Source of the DNA: a virus
IMG/VR virus record: IMGVR_UViG_3300021437_000084
Span: 1-23,433 of that record
Direction: 5' to 3' (one strand)
Length of the DNA: 23,433 nt
Position 1 is the first letter of the stretch; each line of letters begins with the position of its first letter. The notes below the pieces were generated by a model. That model saw only the letters and a list, made by a program, of their open reading frames with translations. It did not search any database and had not been told where the DNA came from. The translations under genes and the position numbers were made by a program. Positions 5,659 through 13,560 of this stretch are shown one piece after another.

Positions 5659-6962
5659 AGCAGATCTCCGGCGAGTCCCGAGGGCCCGACGCCGCCGGTC
5701 CCGACCTCGCGCGAGCCACAGGCGCGGGCGAGAAGATCCGGGCAGTTGGCGACCGCGCCCGGTGCGCACGGATCGATGCGGTTGATCGAGAAGCTGCCTG
5801 AGTGCGTTCCATGCCCCCAGACCTGCAGCGCGCGATGGATGTTCGTGAAGGGCTTGACGAATCGCTTGTTGTCATACGTGAACGTGAAGCTCGCCCCGGT
5901 CTGGGATATCGCGACGCTCCAGGTGTAAGTCACTTCGTTCAGATACTCGCCTTCGAACGGCCCGCCGCTCTGTTGAAAGACTGTGTTTGAACACCGACTG
6001 AAGTCGCCAGTTCCCAGCCCGATATCGCCGATCGTGCCGACCGGCATCAGGCGCAGTATCGCATCGCGCGAGGTGTTCGCCAGCACCGTCGCGATGCCCG
6101 TCGCCATCTGGGCAAAGATCGCATTTCTGAGCAGCGTCGCGTGTCCGCAATGTGACGGATATTGAGACACATAGATAGCGTCCGGATTGTTCGGGTTGTC
6201 GCTATTGTGGCTGGCCGAGGCCTCGCCCTCGAAGTTCATGCCCGTGAGCTGGTGGACGCTGACCTGCACGCGCGTCGTGCCATTCCATTTCCAGACCATC
6301 GTCGAGTGGTTGCATGTCCCATCGTCCTCGGTACAGACGTGCGTCGAGTTTGCCGTGTAGTCGCGGGTGACCGTCGTATTCGAGATCTCGCCGCGCTGGA
6401 TGCCGCCCGTCGTGTCGTACTGAATCGAGCTCGAAGTACCGGTGCCAGACGACTGCGTGTTGTAGGTCGATCCACAGTGTCGGCAGAACTGGTGATAACA
6501 ATCGTTGATGATCGCCGTGTCGCAGCACTCTTCGCACGCGAGGCACTGTTGACAGGTGGCAAGCGTCGGATTCTGGAACGTCGCGACCGGCAGCGCCCCG
6601 TAGTTGAACACATAGGGGCAGCCGGCCGGCACGAAGCACCGGGAGCAATTGCGGTCCAGAACGTAGCACGCCTCGGGGTCGGTCCCGAATCGGATGAGGC
6701 GGCAGGGCGTGAGCTGCGCATCGTTCTGTGCAATCCACTGGGCCCAGGTGACACCGGGCGAGACAAACGCGTTCAAGTCGATGCGGTAGAACCCTTGCGG
6801 GATCTGGTCCGTCGGACACTGAGGACAGAACCGATCGCACTTGCGGCGCAGCACCGGACCCGGACAGCGACGACAGCACCGCGCGATGCACGCCGCGGTA
6901 TTCACGATGACCCGACCGCCGCGGATCATCACCTTTCCGGCCTTGGTCAAGATCGAGCTCAC
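5655..6962 (-). CDS. Large cysteine-rich virion/tail-tip protein
   Basis: It starts with GTG at 6962, overlapping the upstream stop, and has 435 residues. The N-terminus, KVMIRGGRVIVN (residues 9-21), leads into a dense cysteine cluster (ACIARCCRRCPG, KCDRFCPQCP). A second cluster follows at about 100-118 (ACYVLDRNCSRC, GCP), then a zinc-ribbon-like block at about 135-168 (CQQCLACEECC...CYHQFCRHCG). The C-terminal half is Ser/Thr/Gly-rich and beta-like, with scattered cysteines and a final CAPG...CPD...C group. The position among tail genes behind the tape measure suggests a tip or fibre protein stabilised by metal or disulphides. I cannot name the family. Similar cysteine-dense openings occur in planctomycete phage-like proteins, by memory only. 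Confidence 0.65.
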   Translation of the reverse strand: MSSILTKAGKVMIRGGRVIVNTAACIARCCRRCPGPVLRRKCDRFCPQCPTDQIPQGFYRIDLNAFVSPGVTWAQWIAQNDAQLTPCRLIRFGTDPEACYVLDRNCSRCFVPAGCPYVFNYGALPVATFQNPTLATCQQCLACEECCDTAIINDCYHQFCRHCGSTYNTQSSGTGTSSSIQYDTTGGIQRGEISNTTVTRDYTANSTHVCTEDDGTCNHSTMVWKWNGTTRVQVSVHQLTGMNFEGEASASHNSDNPNNPDAIYVSQYPSHCGHATLLRNAIFAQMATGIATVLANTSRDAILRLMPVGTIGDIGLGTGDFSRCSNTVFQQSGGPFEGEYLNEVTYTWSVAISQTGASFTFTYDNKRFVKPFTNIHRALQVWGHGTHSGSFSINRIDPCAPGAVANCPDLLARACGSREVGTGGVGPSGLAGDLL

Positions 6963-7801
6963 GCGCCGACCACGGATCCGATCGCGGCCGTTCGCGGGCC
7001 GCCGGCGATCGGTGTTTCATTGCTGAACGTGACGGCGACACCCGCCTGTGTATTTCGATTGATCTTGGCACTCGCCCACGGGCGGAAGGCCGTCGAGCCG
7101 ATGGTGCAGGCGCGGGTAGCGTTTTCAACCGTGAACGTTCCGGCCATGTTGCCCGTCGCGATATTGCCGCCGCGCCAATCGGTGACCGCCGTAGGCCCGT
7201 CCGTGAAGTTCGTGCAGTTGAGCACCGTGTCGTAGATGATCAGAGCGCTGTGATTCACGAGCGTCGTTACCTGACGCTTCAAGATGATCATGCCGGTCTG
7301 GGCCGTGAGCGTCGTGATCGGCGTCGCGTTGTACTCGTAGGTCGCGGTGCCCCCCGAGTGATTGACGGTCGTGACAACCGTCGAGGAGTTCACGTTGATG
7401 ACGCCCGCGCCCTGCTGGACTTCGGTGACGGTTCCCCCGAGCAGATCGGTTCGGCCCGTGCCTGATTGAATAAACAGGGCGATGGTGTTGGCCGCGCCCG
7501 TGCCAGCGATACAGGCCGCCATCAAACTCAGAATGCCGCCCATCGCCGCGTTCTGAATGCGGGTCTTGGCCCCGGTCTTCAGCGGGTTGGCGGTAGTCCC
7601 GATCGATCCGCTGAACGTCGGCTGAAAATCGAGCGACGTGACCTGGGGGAGCGCCGACTGATCGCAGAACAGATTAACGTCCTGATTCTCGCCGTGCGGA
7701 GCATCGAAGATGAGCGTCGCATCCTGCGCGAATCCGATACCGTCATCCCATGCGGCGGCCGCCATCGAAGTAGAGCCCGGAACGTGATAGGCATTAGCCA
7801 T
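6959..7801 (-). CDS. Putative virion (tail) protein, 280 residues
   Basis: The ATG at 7801 lies three bases past the upstream stop, with GGGAG about nine bases in front. The product opens with MANAYHVPGSTSMAAAAWDD and is Gly/Thr/Ala-rich. Alternating hydrophobic residues through the middle and C-terminus suggest a mainly beta structure. One hydrophobic patch (about 88-112, GGILSLMAACIAGTGAANTIALFI) is more likely a buried strand-helix than a membrane span. No family is recognised. The position between other tail genes and the cysteine-rich protein supports a structural role. Confidence 0.65.
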   Translation of the reverse strand: MANAYHVPGSTSMAAAAWDDGIGFAQDATLIFDAPHGENQDVNLFCDQSALPQVTSLDFQPTFSGSIGTTANPLKTGAKTRIQNAAMGGILSLMAACIAGTGAANTIALFIQSGTGRTDLLGGTVTEVQQGAGVINVNSSTVVTTVNHSGGTATYEYNATPITTLTAQTGMIILKRQVTTLVNHSALIIYDTVLNCTNFTDGPTAVTDWRGGNIATGNMAGTFTVENATRACTIGSTAFRPWASAKINRNTQAGVAVTFSNETPIAGGPRTAAIGSVVGA

Positions 7802-7803
7802 TG

Positions 7804-8154
7804 TTAATTTCTCCCTGCAAAATCAAGATTGATGAATGAATCGACGCTGTTCGCCGTCGTGATGAACGGCGCGATATAGCGAAATCCCGGCGCGAACATC
7901 TCGAGCGCGGGCGATGACGCGGTGATCGTCGAGACGCCCGAGAGCGCGATCCACGATGAGGCGGGCGCATCCGGGTTGTTCGATCCCTTGATCGTGATGA
8001 CGCCCGTGTCCCAGGTCTGTGCGCCGGGCGTGGCCGTGACGCTCACAAGGTCGTCGTCCTTTGTGTCATAGACGCAACGGCGGGCCGTGTAGTCCATGCC
8101 GCACTGCACGTTCTTGAGATTGACGCCGATGAATTGTTTGCTCTGTGGTTTCAT
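7804..8154 (-). CDS. Putative small virion protein, 116 residues
   Basis: The start overlaps the upstream stop (ATGA at 8151-8154). The sequence has DTGVITIKGSNNPDAPASSWIALSG (about residues 49-73) followed by beta-rich text ending NLDFAGRN. The 'VITIKGSNN...W..L' layout resembles the strand arrangement of small decoration or tail proteins and is similar in style to the protein at 14242-14661. No named family is assigned. Confidence 0.65.
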   Translation of the reverse strand: MKPQSKQFIGVNLKNVQCGMDYTARRCVYDTKDDDLVSVTATPGAQTWDTGVITIKGSNNPDAPASSWIALSGVSTITASSPALEMFAPGFRYIAPFITTANSVDSFINLDFAGRN

Positions 8155-8429
8155 GGTTCGTCACAGCTCGCAGTCCAAGCGAAAGTTTCTTTGATGAGGA
8201 AGATCAGGGTCCCAGCGATGTCAAAGCACTGCACAGGCTTTCCCGGCGATGCCGCGATAGTCCAAATTTCATCAGGAAGCATCCGGTCACTCGGCGTTAC
8301 TCCCGCGATCTCGCGTGGTGAACCAGAGCCCATATTGATTGCGACCGTATAGGTAATTCCGCTACCCGGTCCCGGATTCTGACCCTGAACACTCACCACC
8401 ACGCCGTCATAATGCGTTGCTGGTGTCAT
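8151..8429 (-). CDS. Hypothetical protein, 92 residues
   Basis: The ATG at 8429 is chosen because it overlaps the stop of the gene upstream (ATGA); a longer version starting at 8456 would overlap that gene by 31 bases. The protein begins with a beta-barrel-like stretch (YDGVVVSVQGQ...ITYTVAINMGSG) and has two cysteines (about 69 and 89). The VVVSVQG...YTVAIN...GVTPSDRMLPD pattern suggests a small beta domain such as an OB or SH3-like fold. The probable role is a tail-tip accessory, from position only. Confidence 0.6.
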   Translation of the reverse strand: MTPATHYDGVVVSVQGQNPGPGSGITYTVAINMGSGSPREIAGVTPSDRMLPDEIWTIAASPGKPVQCFDIAGTLIFLIKETFAWTASCDEP

Positions 8430-9295
8430 GGCACAATCCCCGGCAGAATCTGCCAATGATCGAGATAGTTGATTCCACCAAGCTCCTCAAACGCGAAGGG
8501 CTCCTGATAGAACGTCGGAGGAAATGGATGCTCATCGGCGTCGGTACCAACACCGTTACGCACGATGAATCGGTGAAACGGCTTTCGCATCAGCCCGCCG
8601 CTATTTGGAATGACGGGTGGGTAGGCAAAGACCTGGTTGGAGCTTTGCGTTGCGGGTGTCCCCGGATCGTGTAACCAGTAATAAGTAATCCGATCGCGAG
8701 TCGCATCCTCTGGAAAGCTCGATGGTGGGTAAAACTCGTACTTGAGATTTCCACCGAATGGTCCAGTTAGAAGATGGACCTTGTTAATTTGCGAAATAAT
8801 TTGGGCTTGTTGCTGAGCGGTGATCGCGGGCACGATGACTGTGAGCGTGAGGAATGGTCTATTTTCGGTAAGGTGTGTCGCGCCGGGCGGAAGTTCATCC
8901 CAGAACTCTGTGAGGGATTGAACGTTTCCGGTCGGCACCATCTTCTCGGCCAATACAAATCCCGGGATGTAGACCTGTACTTGCTTTATGCTCTGCCCCG
9001 GTCGCGCCTTGGTGCTGATCGTCGCTCTAGTGTTCTGGACAATTTCAAACGAGCGGTCATTCGAGTAAAGAACGGTCGGGGTGATCGCGCCGTCAGATTC
9101 CTTGCCGAACGCCACGGAGTCGACGACGACCCCCTGATAGTTCGGATGCTGTGTGCCCTTCTTCGGCAGGCGTGCGTCGGCCGCACACGCTTCCTTGCTG
9201 TAGTAGGTCGATACCCATTCCTGAGTGATGCGGATCACGCCACTTCCAGAATCGACGATCGACTCGCCGCCAAGTTTGACACTGAGCAGGGCCAT
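8426..9295 (-). CDS. Putative distal tail / tip protein, 289 residues
   Basis: It is the first gene behind the tape measure; its ATG at 9295 overlaps the TAA of that gene by one base. In siphoviruses this slot normally encodes the distal tail protein. The sequence is beta-rich throughout, with an N-terminal MALLSVKLGGESIVDSGSGVI and a long Pro/Phe-rich C-terminus (about 200-289). No Dit-family motif can be named with certainty. Base composition drops here: the line 8761-8820 is about 43% GC by my count. Confidence 0.6.
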   Translation of the reverse strand: MALLSVKLGGESIVDSGSGVIRITQEWVSTYYSKEACAADARLPKKGTQHPNYQGVVVDSVAFGKESDGAITPTVLYSNDRSFEIVQNTRATISTKARPGQSIKQVQVYIPGFVLAEKMVPTGNVQSLTEFWDELPPGATHLTENRPFLTLTVIVPAITAQQQAQIISQINKVHLLTGPFGGNLKYEFYPPSSFPEDATRDRITYYWLHDPGTPATQSSNQVFAYPPVIPNSGGLMRKPFHRFIVRNGVGTDADEHPFPPTFYQEPFAFEELGGINYLDHWQILPGIVP

Positions 9296-10599
9296 TAGTT
9301 GTTTCTCCTAATGGCTTCCACTGCATCGCGCACAAGGCTTGTGAGTTCTTGAAGGGATGCAGATTGACCGCCGAATGAGTTTGCGAAGATCGATTGATTC
9401 GATGAGCGCCGAACATCTTCCATGGCCTGCTCTGCCTCCTGAGCTGCGCGGCGAGCGGATTCAACCTTGATGCGTGCCTTCTCGTCTTCTTCCCTTTGTG
9501 CAATGCCGATCTTTATGTCCGCCACCTTGGTCGCCGCCGCGATTTCGCGAGCGAGATATTCGGCCTCCTCGTAATTGCCGATTTCCAAAGCATCAGCTCG
9601 TTTCTTAGACAGAGCATCGATAGCTATTTCCTTTTCCTTCTGAAGCCTCGTGACGCCTTCGAGTTCCGCGATAACCGCGTCCTGCTCGGCCTTCTCGACT
9701 TCCTTGATCCGTGCCTCGCGCGCCTGACGCTCTTTGGCGACAACCTCGTTTACGGTTGCCCATCGTGCAATAGCCTCTTGTTCAGAAGCCTTGATGGATT
9801 CCTTGAGTCTTTCCTGATCTGATTTCCGAACGATTGCGCGTTTCGTCCCTTCAGCCTGATTGAGAATCCGCGCCTCGTCGTTCAGATACTCTTCATACGC
9901 GCGCGCATAGCTATTGAAGATGCTCTTCTTTTTCTCCATCGTCTCGTGTATAGAAGCGATTGTCTTGTTGGCTTCTGCGTCGATGAGACTGAACGTTTTT
10001 TCCAACTCACCCGGCGGCGTTACCAGATCCTTTGTGAATTGATTCCATGCCAACCGCGTTCTCTGGATCTCTTCCTCGGCTTCCTTCAACGCCTTCTTGG
10101 CCTCAATCCATTTGTAAACACCAAATCCGATCGCCCCTACGACTGCAGTGATTGCCGCTGTTGCCCCAGCCGCCGCCGGAATTAGTCGGAGCAATCCAGT
10201 GCTTAAGTGGCTTGGAATTCCGACGAGCGTGCCAGCCTTTGACAGCGCTTGGATCACAGTTGAACTGAATAGGGAAGTGCTCTTTGACGCGGCGTTCGCT
10301 GCTGCTGGGATTTTCCCAAGTTCCTTCTCGACATTTCCGAGAGCTGACGCCCACTGTTGAACATCGTGCAGTGCGCCGCCACTCGCATCGACACCGCCGC
10401 CGCCGGCCGTCATCGCCGCTCGACGAAGCAAACCAGCGGCCCCGCCAGAACCACCTCCGAGAGCAGGGAGACCGCCGCCACTATGTGCCTGTTGCTCGGC
10501 CTTCGCCTGTCCGCGCTGAACCTCTTTGGCGATGTTGTCACCGCCAGTCGCTTTGATCTCGACATAGACCTCGCCGACTTTGTTCGCGCTATCGCCCAC
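9295..10599 (-). CDS. Tail tape measure protein (short)
   Basis: This 434-residue protein starts with GTG at 10599 behind AAAGGAG. An N-terminal beta/helix segment (GEVYVEIKATGG, 9-20) leads to a Gly/Ala-rich stretch (40-76). A hydrophobic region (about 138-162, LIPAAAGATAAITAVVGAIGFGVY) follows, then a long charged coiled coil to about residue 410 rich in Glu, Ala, Lys and Arg. This order (flexible N-terminus, hydrophobic segment, long coil) and the position after the tail tube gene identify a tape measure. At about 0.15 nm per residue it would set a tail near 65 nm. No frameshifted chaperone pair precedes it: only nine bases separate it from the tube gene. GC content is lower than in the tube and head genes. 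Confidence 0.75.
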   Translation of the reverse strand: MGDSANKVGEVYVEIKATGGDNIAKEVQRGQAKAEQQAHSGGGLPALGGGSGGAAGLLRRAAMTAGGGGVDASGGALHDVQQWASALGNVEKELGKIPAAANAASKSTSLFSSTVIQALSKAGTLVGIPSHLSTGLLRLIPAAAGATAAITAVVGAIGFGVYKWIEAKKALKEAEEEIQRTRLAWNQFTKDLVTPPGELEKTFSLIDAEANKTIASIHETMEKKKSIFNSYARAYEEYLNDEARILNQAEGTKRAIVRKSDQERLKESIKASEQEAIARWATVNEVVAKERQAREARIKEVEKAEQDAVIAELEGVTRLQKEKEIAIDALSKKRADALEIGNYEEAEYLAREIAAATKVADIKIGIAQREEDEKARIKVESARRAAQEAEQAMEDVRRSSNQSIFANSFGGQSASLQELTSLVRDAVEAIRRNN

Positions 10600-10608
10600 G
10601 CCGCTCCT

Positions 10609-11478
10609 TTAGGTGATCGAGTAGACGCCCGTGCCCTGCAGCTCAATCGAGATCCCGATCAGGCCCGAGATCGGGCAGACGATGCCGACGCGCCGCCAGA
10701 AACAGAACCCGCTGAACGTCAGGCCGCCGCTCTTGGCCGTGAACGTGATTGCCACGTCCGGGTTTCCATCGCCCGTCGTGTCCCAGTCAGGCTGGTCGAC
10801 GGCGCCCGCCGGGAACACCGCGACGATGCCGCCCGTTCCGCTCGTGGCGGTCAGCACACCATCGCCCGTGAAGCTGTACTTGAGCTGCTGGAGCGTCGAG
10901 TTCTGAACCGCGTTGTGCGAGAGCTGGTTGAGGATGACGGCACCGGCCAGCGTGGGGTCCGCCGCGCCGTCTTCCGTGAGCTTGAACGTCGCGGTCGGAT
11001 AGGCCGAGATGGCCGTCGATGCGTTGACCGGGATGATCGCGGCCGTCGCCGAGTCATACATCGCGTCGATATCGCCGCCGAACTTCACGAGCTTTGAGGG
11101 GCGGAAATACTTGAAGTTCTTATTCGCCTGGTCCTGACTGCTGATGTCGTGCACCTGATCGGTCTCGACGTTCAGGCTGTAACCCTGAATCCACTTGATG
11201 TCCGTCGCATCGCTCCACGTGATATCGCCGTTGTTGCCCAGCAACTTCGTGGCACGCGGGAACCATGCTTGTGCCCGCGCCGTCCACTGGCCGAGTCCCG
11301 AGCGCTGGCGTTTGGCCGTGTCGCCCTGGCCCGTGACGTCGAAGATATCGGAGTTCGCATCGATCGTGAACGTGTAGGGACAGACCGAGCCCGTGGTTGG
11401 ATGGAGCATGGTCGCGAGATCAGTGGCCGCCGTGACCGTCGCGAGTGAGAATTCGATGCCTTCAAGTTGCTGACCCAT
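10609..11478 (-). CDS. Putative major tail (tube) protein
   Basis: This 289-residue protein lies between the tail terminator and tape measure genes, the usual place of the tube protein. The N-terminus (MGQQLEGIEFSLATVTAATDLATML) is followed by beta-rich sequence with FDVTGQGDTAKRQRSG near residue 46 and many Thr/Gly/Val residues, as in tail tube proteins. The C-terminal third (about 190-289) looks like an extra beta domain. The ATG at 11478 has GAGG nine bases upstream. Assignment is mainly by gene order. Confidence 0.65.
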   Translation of the reverse strand: MGQQLEGIEFSLATVTAATDLATMLHPTTGSVCPYTFTIDANSDIFDVTGQGDTAKRQRSGLGQWTARAQAWFPRATKLLGNNGDITWSDATDIKWIQGYSLNVETDQVHDISSQDQANKNFKYFRPSKLVKFGGDIDAMYDSATAAIIPVNASTAISAYPTATFKLTEDGAADPTLAGAVILNQLSHNAVQNSTLQQLKYSFTGDGVLTATSGTGGIVAVFPAGAVDQPDWDTTGDGNPDVAITFTAKSGGLTFSGFCFWRRVGIVCPISGLIGISIELQGTGVYSIT

Positions 11479-11488
11479 GTGAAAATCC

Positions 11489-11977
11489 TCAAGTTGGGAA
11501 GCGGCTAATCGCTACTTCAAACGTGGTCGTGTGTGACAAAAACAGTTCATCCTCGTCGATCGAATAGCCGCCGCCCTGGCAGACAAGCTGCGAGCCTTTC
11601 CAGCCCAGGCCGGTCGCGCCGTCGATTTCGATCATGTGACGATGCAGGCCATAACTTGGCACGCCGCCAAGCGAGAGCGTGAGACTGGCGTCGCCGAAGA
11701 TTCGCGCGATGATCGCTTCGATGCGGGCCACGCCGTTGGCGACCTCGTCGACGACCGTGACGCGGACTGTCGCCATGAATCCATCGCCGCGCCCTGCGTG
11801 CCGCGGTTCACCCGTCGTCTCGCACATGACCACGACATAGGGATAGCCGGCGCCGACCGTCACGCCCCGCGCGGGTCCCCGGAACTCACGGAAGCCGCCG
11901 AGCACCAGAGCCTTGATCGTCTCGTCGGTGTTGAGCCGCGCGATGATCGCGTTACAAAGTCCGATACTGGCGGTCAC
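11489..11977 (-). CDS. Tail terminator / tail completion-like protein
   Basis: The GTG start at 11977 overlaps the upstream stop, giving 162 residues. The N-terminus is helical (CNAIIARLNTDETIKALVLGG). The centre has GYPYVVVMCETTGEPRHAGRGDGFMATVRVTVVDE (about 43-78), a strand pair typical of the tail-terminator (gpU/gp17-like, DUF3168-like) fold, then a helix (VARIEAIIARIFG) and a beta C-terminus. These proteins cap the tail tube and join it to the head connector. Gene order (gp10-like gene upstream, tube gene downstream) agrees. Confidence 0.6.
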   Translation of the reverse strand: MTASIGLCNAIIARLNTDETIKALVLGGFREFRGPARGVTVGAGYPYVVVMCETTGEPRHAGRGDGFMATVRVTVVDEVANGVARIEAIIARIFGDASLTLSLGGVPSYGLHRHMIEIDGATGLGWKGSQLVCQGGGYSIDEDELFLSHTTTFEVAISRFPT

Positions 11978-12561
11978 TGGGTCACCCCCGCCATGAAGTT
12001 GGAGCCCGCGGCCTTGGCGAAGATCGTGCTCATGCGGGGCGCGACGCGGCCAAGTGCAGGCGCGAGATACGGGCGGGCCGCGAGGTTCGTGCCGTGGATC
12101 AGCACATAGAGCAAGCCGCGTTTGGTCTTGCGTCCACTCTTCGACTTGCGGACGACAAACCAGCCGCCGGCACGGCGCGGGATGAACGCGAAGTTTTTCT
12201 TGTCATTGCGGACGGCCGTCGGTGTCTCGCCCGCGCGGGCGTTGATCGGCACCCACAGGAAGCGGCCGTTGCGGGGCCGGATCGTTCCGCCCTTCTCCTG
12301 GATGCGGGCATATGCGAGGTTCGAGCCCACGCGCGCAGTTCGACCCTCGACCACGCTGGAAATTGAACGGCTGAGAGCCCCTTGCTGGCGATTGGGCGGC
12401 GAGCCGGGCGCCGATGGCTTCCCGCCGTGCATCGAGCCCATGCTGGCCTTTGCATCGGTCCTGACGGCTGTCCCGCACGCGGCGAGCCCCGTGCCGATCG
12501 CGCGTTCGACCTTGCCGTTGATCGCCGCGAGATCCAGATTGGTCGTGACGCGGTAGTTCAC
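11974..12561 (-). CDS. HK97 gp10 / Mu gpG-like head-tail (tail completion) protein
   Basis: The GTG start at 12561 overlaps the upstream TGA, giving 195 residues. Family features are VRTDAKASM near residue 33, a Pro/Gly segment with the LSRSI helix start (about 63-67), VGSNLAYARIQEKGG (about 78-92) and the closing NLAARPYLAPAL (about 157-168). Between the last two lies an insert rich in Arg/Lys, longer than in HK97 gp10 and closer to the virion morphogenesis proteins of the Mu gpG type. It works in joining head and tail. A longer reading frame reaching 12792 runs through the upstream gene and is rejected. Confidence 0.75.
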   Translation of the reverse strand: MNYRVTTNLDLAAINGKVERAIGTGLAACGTAVRTDAKASMGSMHGGKPSAPGSPPNRQQGALSRSISSVVEGRTARVGSNLAYARIQEKGGTIRPRNGRFLWVPINARAGETPTAVRNDKKNFAFIPRRAGGWFVVRKSKSGRKTKRGLLYVLIHGTNLAARPYLAPALGRVAPRMSTIFAKAAGSNFMAGVTQ

Positions 12562-12917
12562 TCGACGGCCTCCAGATTGACAATCCAGAAACTGCCGGTG
12601 CCCGCGCTGTTGGTGGGTGGCGAAGTCGCCTGATAGACGCGGCCCGCCGATGGGTAGCCGTCGCCCGTCACGATGACCCGAAAGTCTTTGACCAGCGTCA
12701 GCTCGGGCGGGAAGTAACCGACCGCCACGCGCTGGCCCGCGAACCGCTGGAAGGCCAAGGCGTTGACGCCGCTGCGCTCCTGAATCGAGCAAGGGGTAGA
12801 GGTACCCGCGCCCGCCGCGGGATAGGTCAGGACATCGACGTTGTTGACCTGGGTGACAGTCGGCGCGAGAATCTCGCCCGTCTGTGACATCGTCCAGGTC
12901 GGTGTCGGGAAGTACAT
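12558..12917 (-). CDS. Head-tail adaptor / head closure-like protein
   Basis: The ATG at 12917 overlaps the upstream stop (TGATG), giving 119 residues. The chain is beta-rich, with AFQRFAGQRVAVGYFPPELTLVKDFRVIVTGDGY (about 54-87) that reads like the OB-type barrel of head closure proteins, and short loops. Its place between the gp6-like connector and the gp10-like protein is the usual slot for the stopper. No strict motif is available, so the call is by size, composition and order. Confidence 0.6.
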   Translation of the reverse strand: MYFPTPTWTMSQTGEILAPTVTQVNNVDVLTYPAAGAGTSTPCSIQERSGVNALAFQRFAGQRVAVGYFPPELTLVKDFRVIVTGDGYPSAGRVYQATSPPTNSAGTGSFWIVNLEAVE

Positions 12918-13552
12918 CAGGGGCCTCCCAACTTGAATGAGGCGAAGATGTGGTGGATCATCGATTGAACGGTGGGCGAGGCATCGAACTTCGTGTAACT
13001 CGCATCGCGCACCGACTGAGATTTCATCGTCGGATCAACCCGGCGATCGGCCATCATCGCGTCGATCAGTTTGTACATCGCGTACTTCGCACGGTTGGGC
13101 ATGGCGTTCGACGCCCAGCCGCTGACGTACACGATTTCATAGTTGCTGGTTCCCTCGACCCAGCGGGGACCGACTCCCAGATCCTGATCTTCGAGCGGAC
13201 CCCATTCGTCGCGGGCCATGACGCCCATGCCGCGTCCGGTCCCCGGCAGATAGAGAATCGACTTCGCCGCGTCATAGGTATAGGTCGTGGAATCGACCAG
13301 CTCGTAGGCGCTGACCGAGCTATAGCGCTTGACGCTCGTGATGCTCGTGACCGGATACCCCTTGAGGTAGATCTTGTTTGAATCGATCGGCCCGCTGTAT
13401 CGCTCGGTCCTCGTCCCGGTGTCGAACGCAAAGCCCAGCCAGTCCTCGGCCAGCTCCTGACCGCAGGCGATGAGCACGGCCAGCACGGCGTCGAACGTCG
13501 TGCCGGAGATCCCGGCATATGCCTTGTATTCTGCGACTGAGATGACAGCCAC
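12917..13552 (-). CDS. Head-tail connector (HK97 gp6-like)
   Basis: The GTG start at 13552 has GAGGTGA upstream, giving 211 residues. The N-terminus, ISVAEYKAYAGI...FDAVLAVLIACGQELAEDWLGFAF (4-43), is the helical pair of gp6-type connectors. Then come the typical beta part ERYSG...KIYLKGYPVTSITSVKRY (about 51-82) and a C-terminal helix bundle (NRAKYAMYKLIDAMMADRR, about 152-170). Connectors of this family form a ring under the portal and receive the tail. The order after the head genes agrees. Confidence 0.75.
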   Translation of the reverse strand: MAVISVAEYKAYAGISGTTFDAVLAVLIACGQELAEDWLGFAFDTGTRTERYSGPIDSNKIYLKGYPVTSITSVKRYSSVSAYELVDSTTYTYDAAKSILYLPGTGRGMGVMARDEWGPLEDQDLGVGPRWVEGTSNYEIVYVSGWASNAMPNRAKYAMYKLIDAMMADRRVDPTMKSQSVRDASYTKFDASPTVQSMIHHIFASFKLGGP

Positions 13553-13560
13553 GAATCACC

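Noticed and set aside
5266-5875. Longer minus-strand frames over the small cysteine-rich gene (5266-5769 and 5327-5875)
   Set aside because: They cover the C-terminal coding region of the 435-residue gene. The ATG at 5658 with the ATGA overlap gives a cysteine-rich protein consistent with its neighbour.
10600-10608. Programmed frameshift tail chaperone between tube and tape measure
   Set aside because: Only nine bases separate the genes and no second frame or slippery site with a following frame is present.
11974-12792. Long form (272 residues) of the gp10-like protein
   Set aside because: The extra N-terminus runs through the upstream closure gene; the GTG at 12561 gives the family length and normal coupling.
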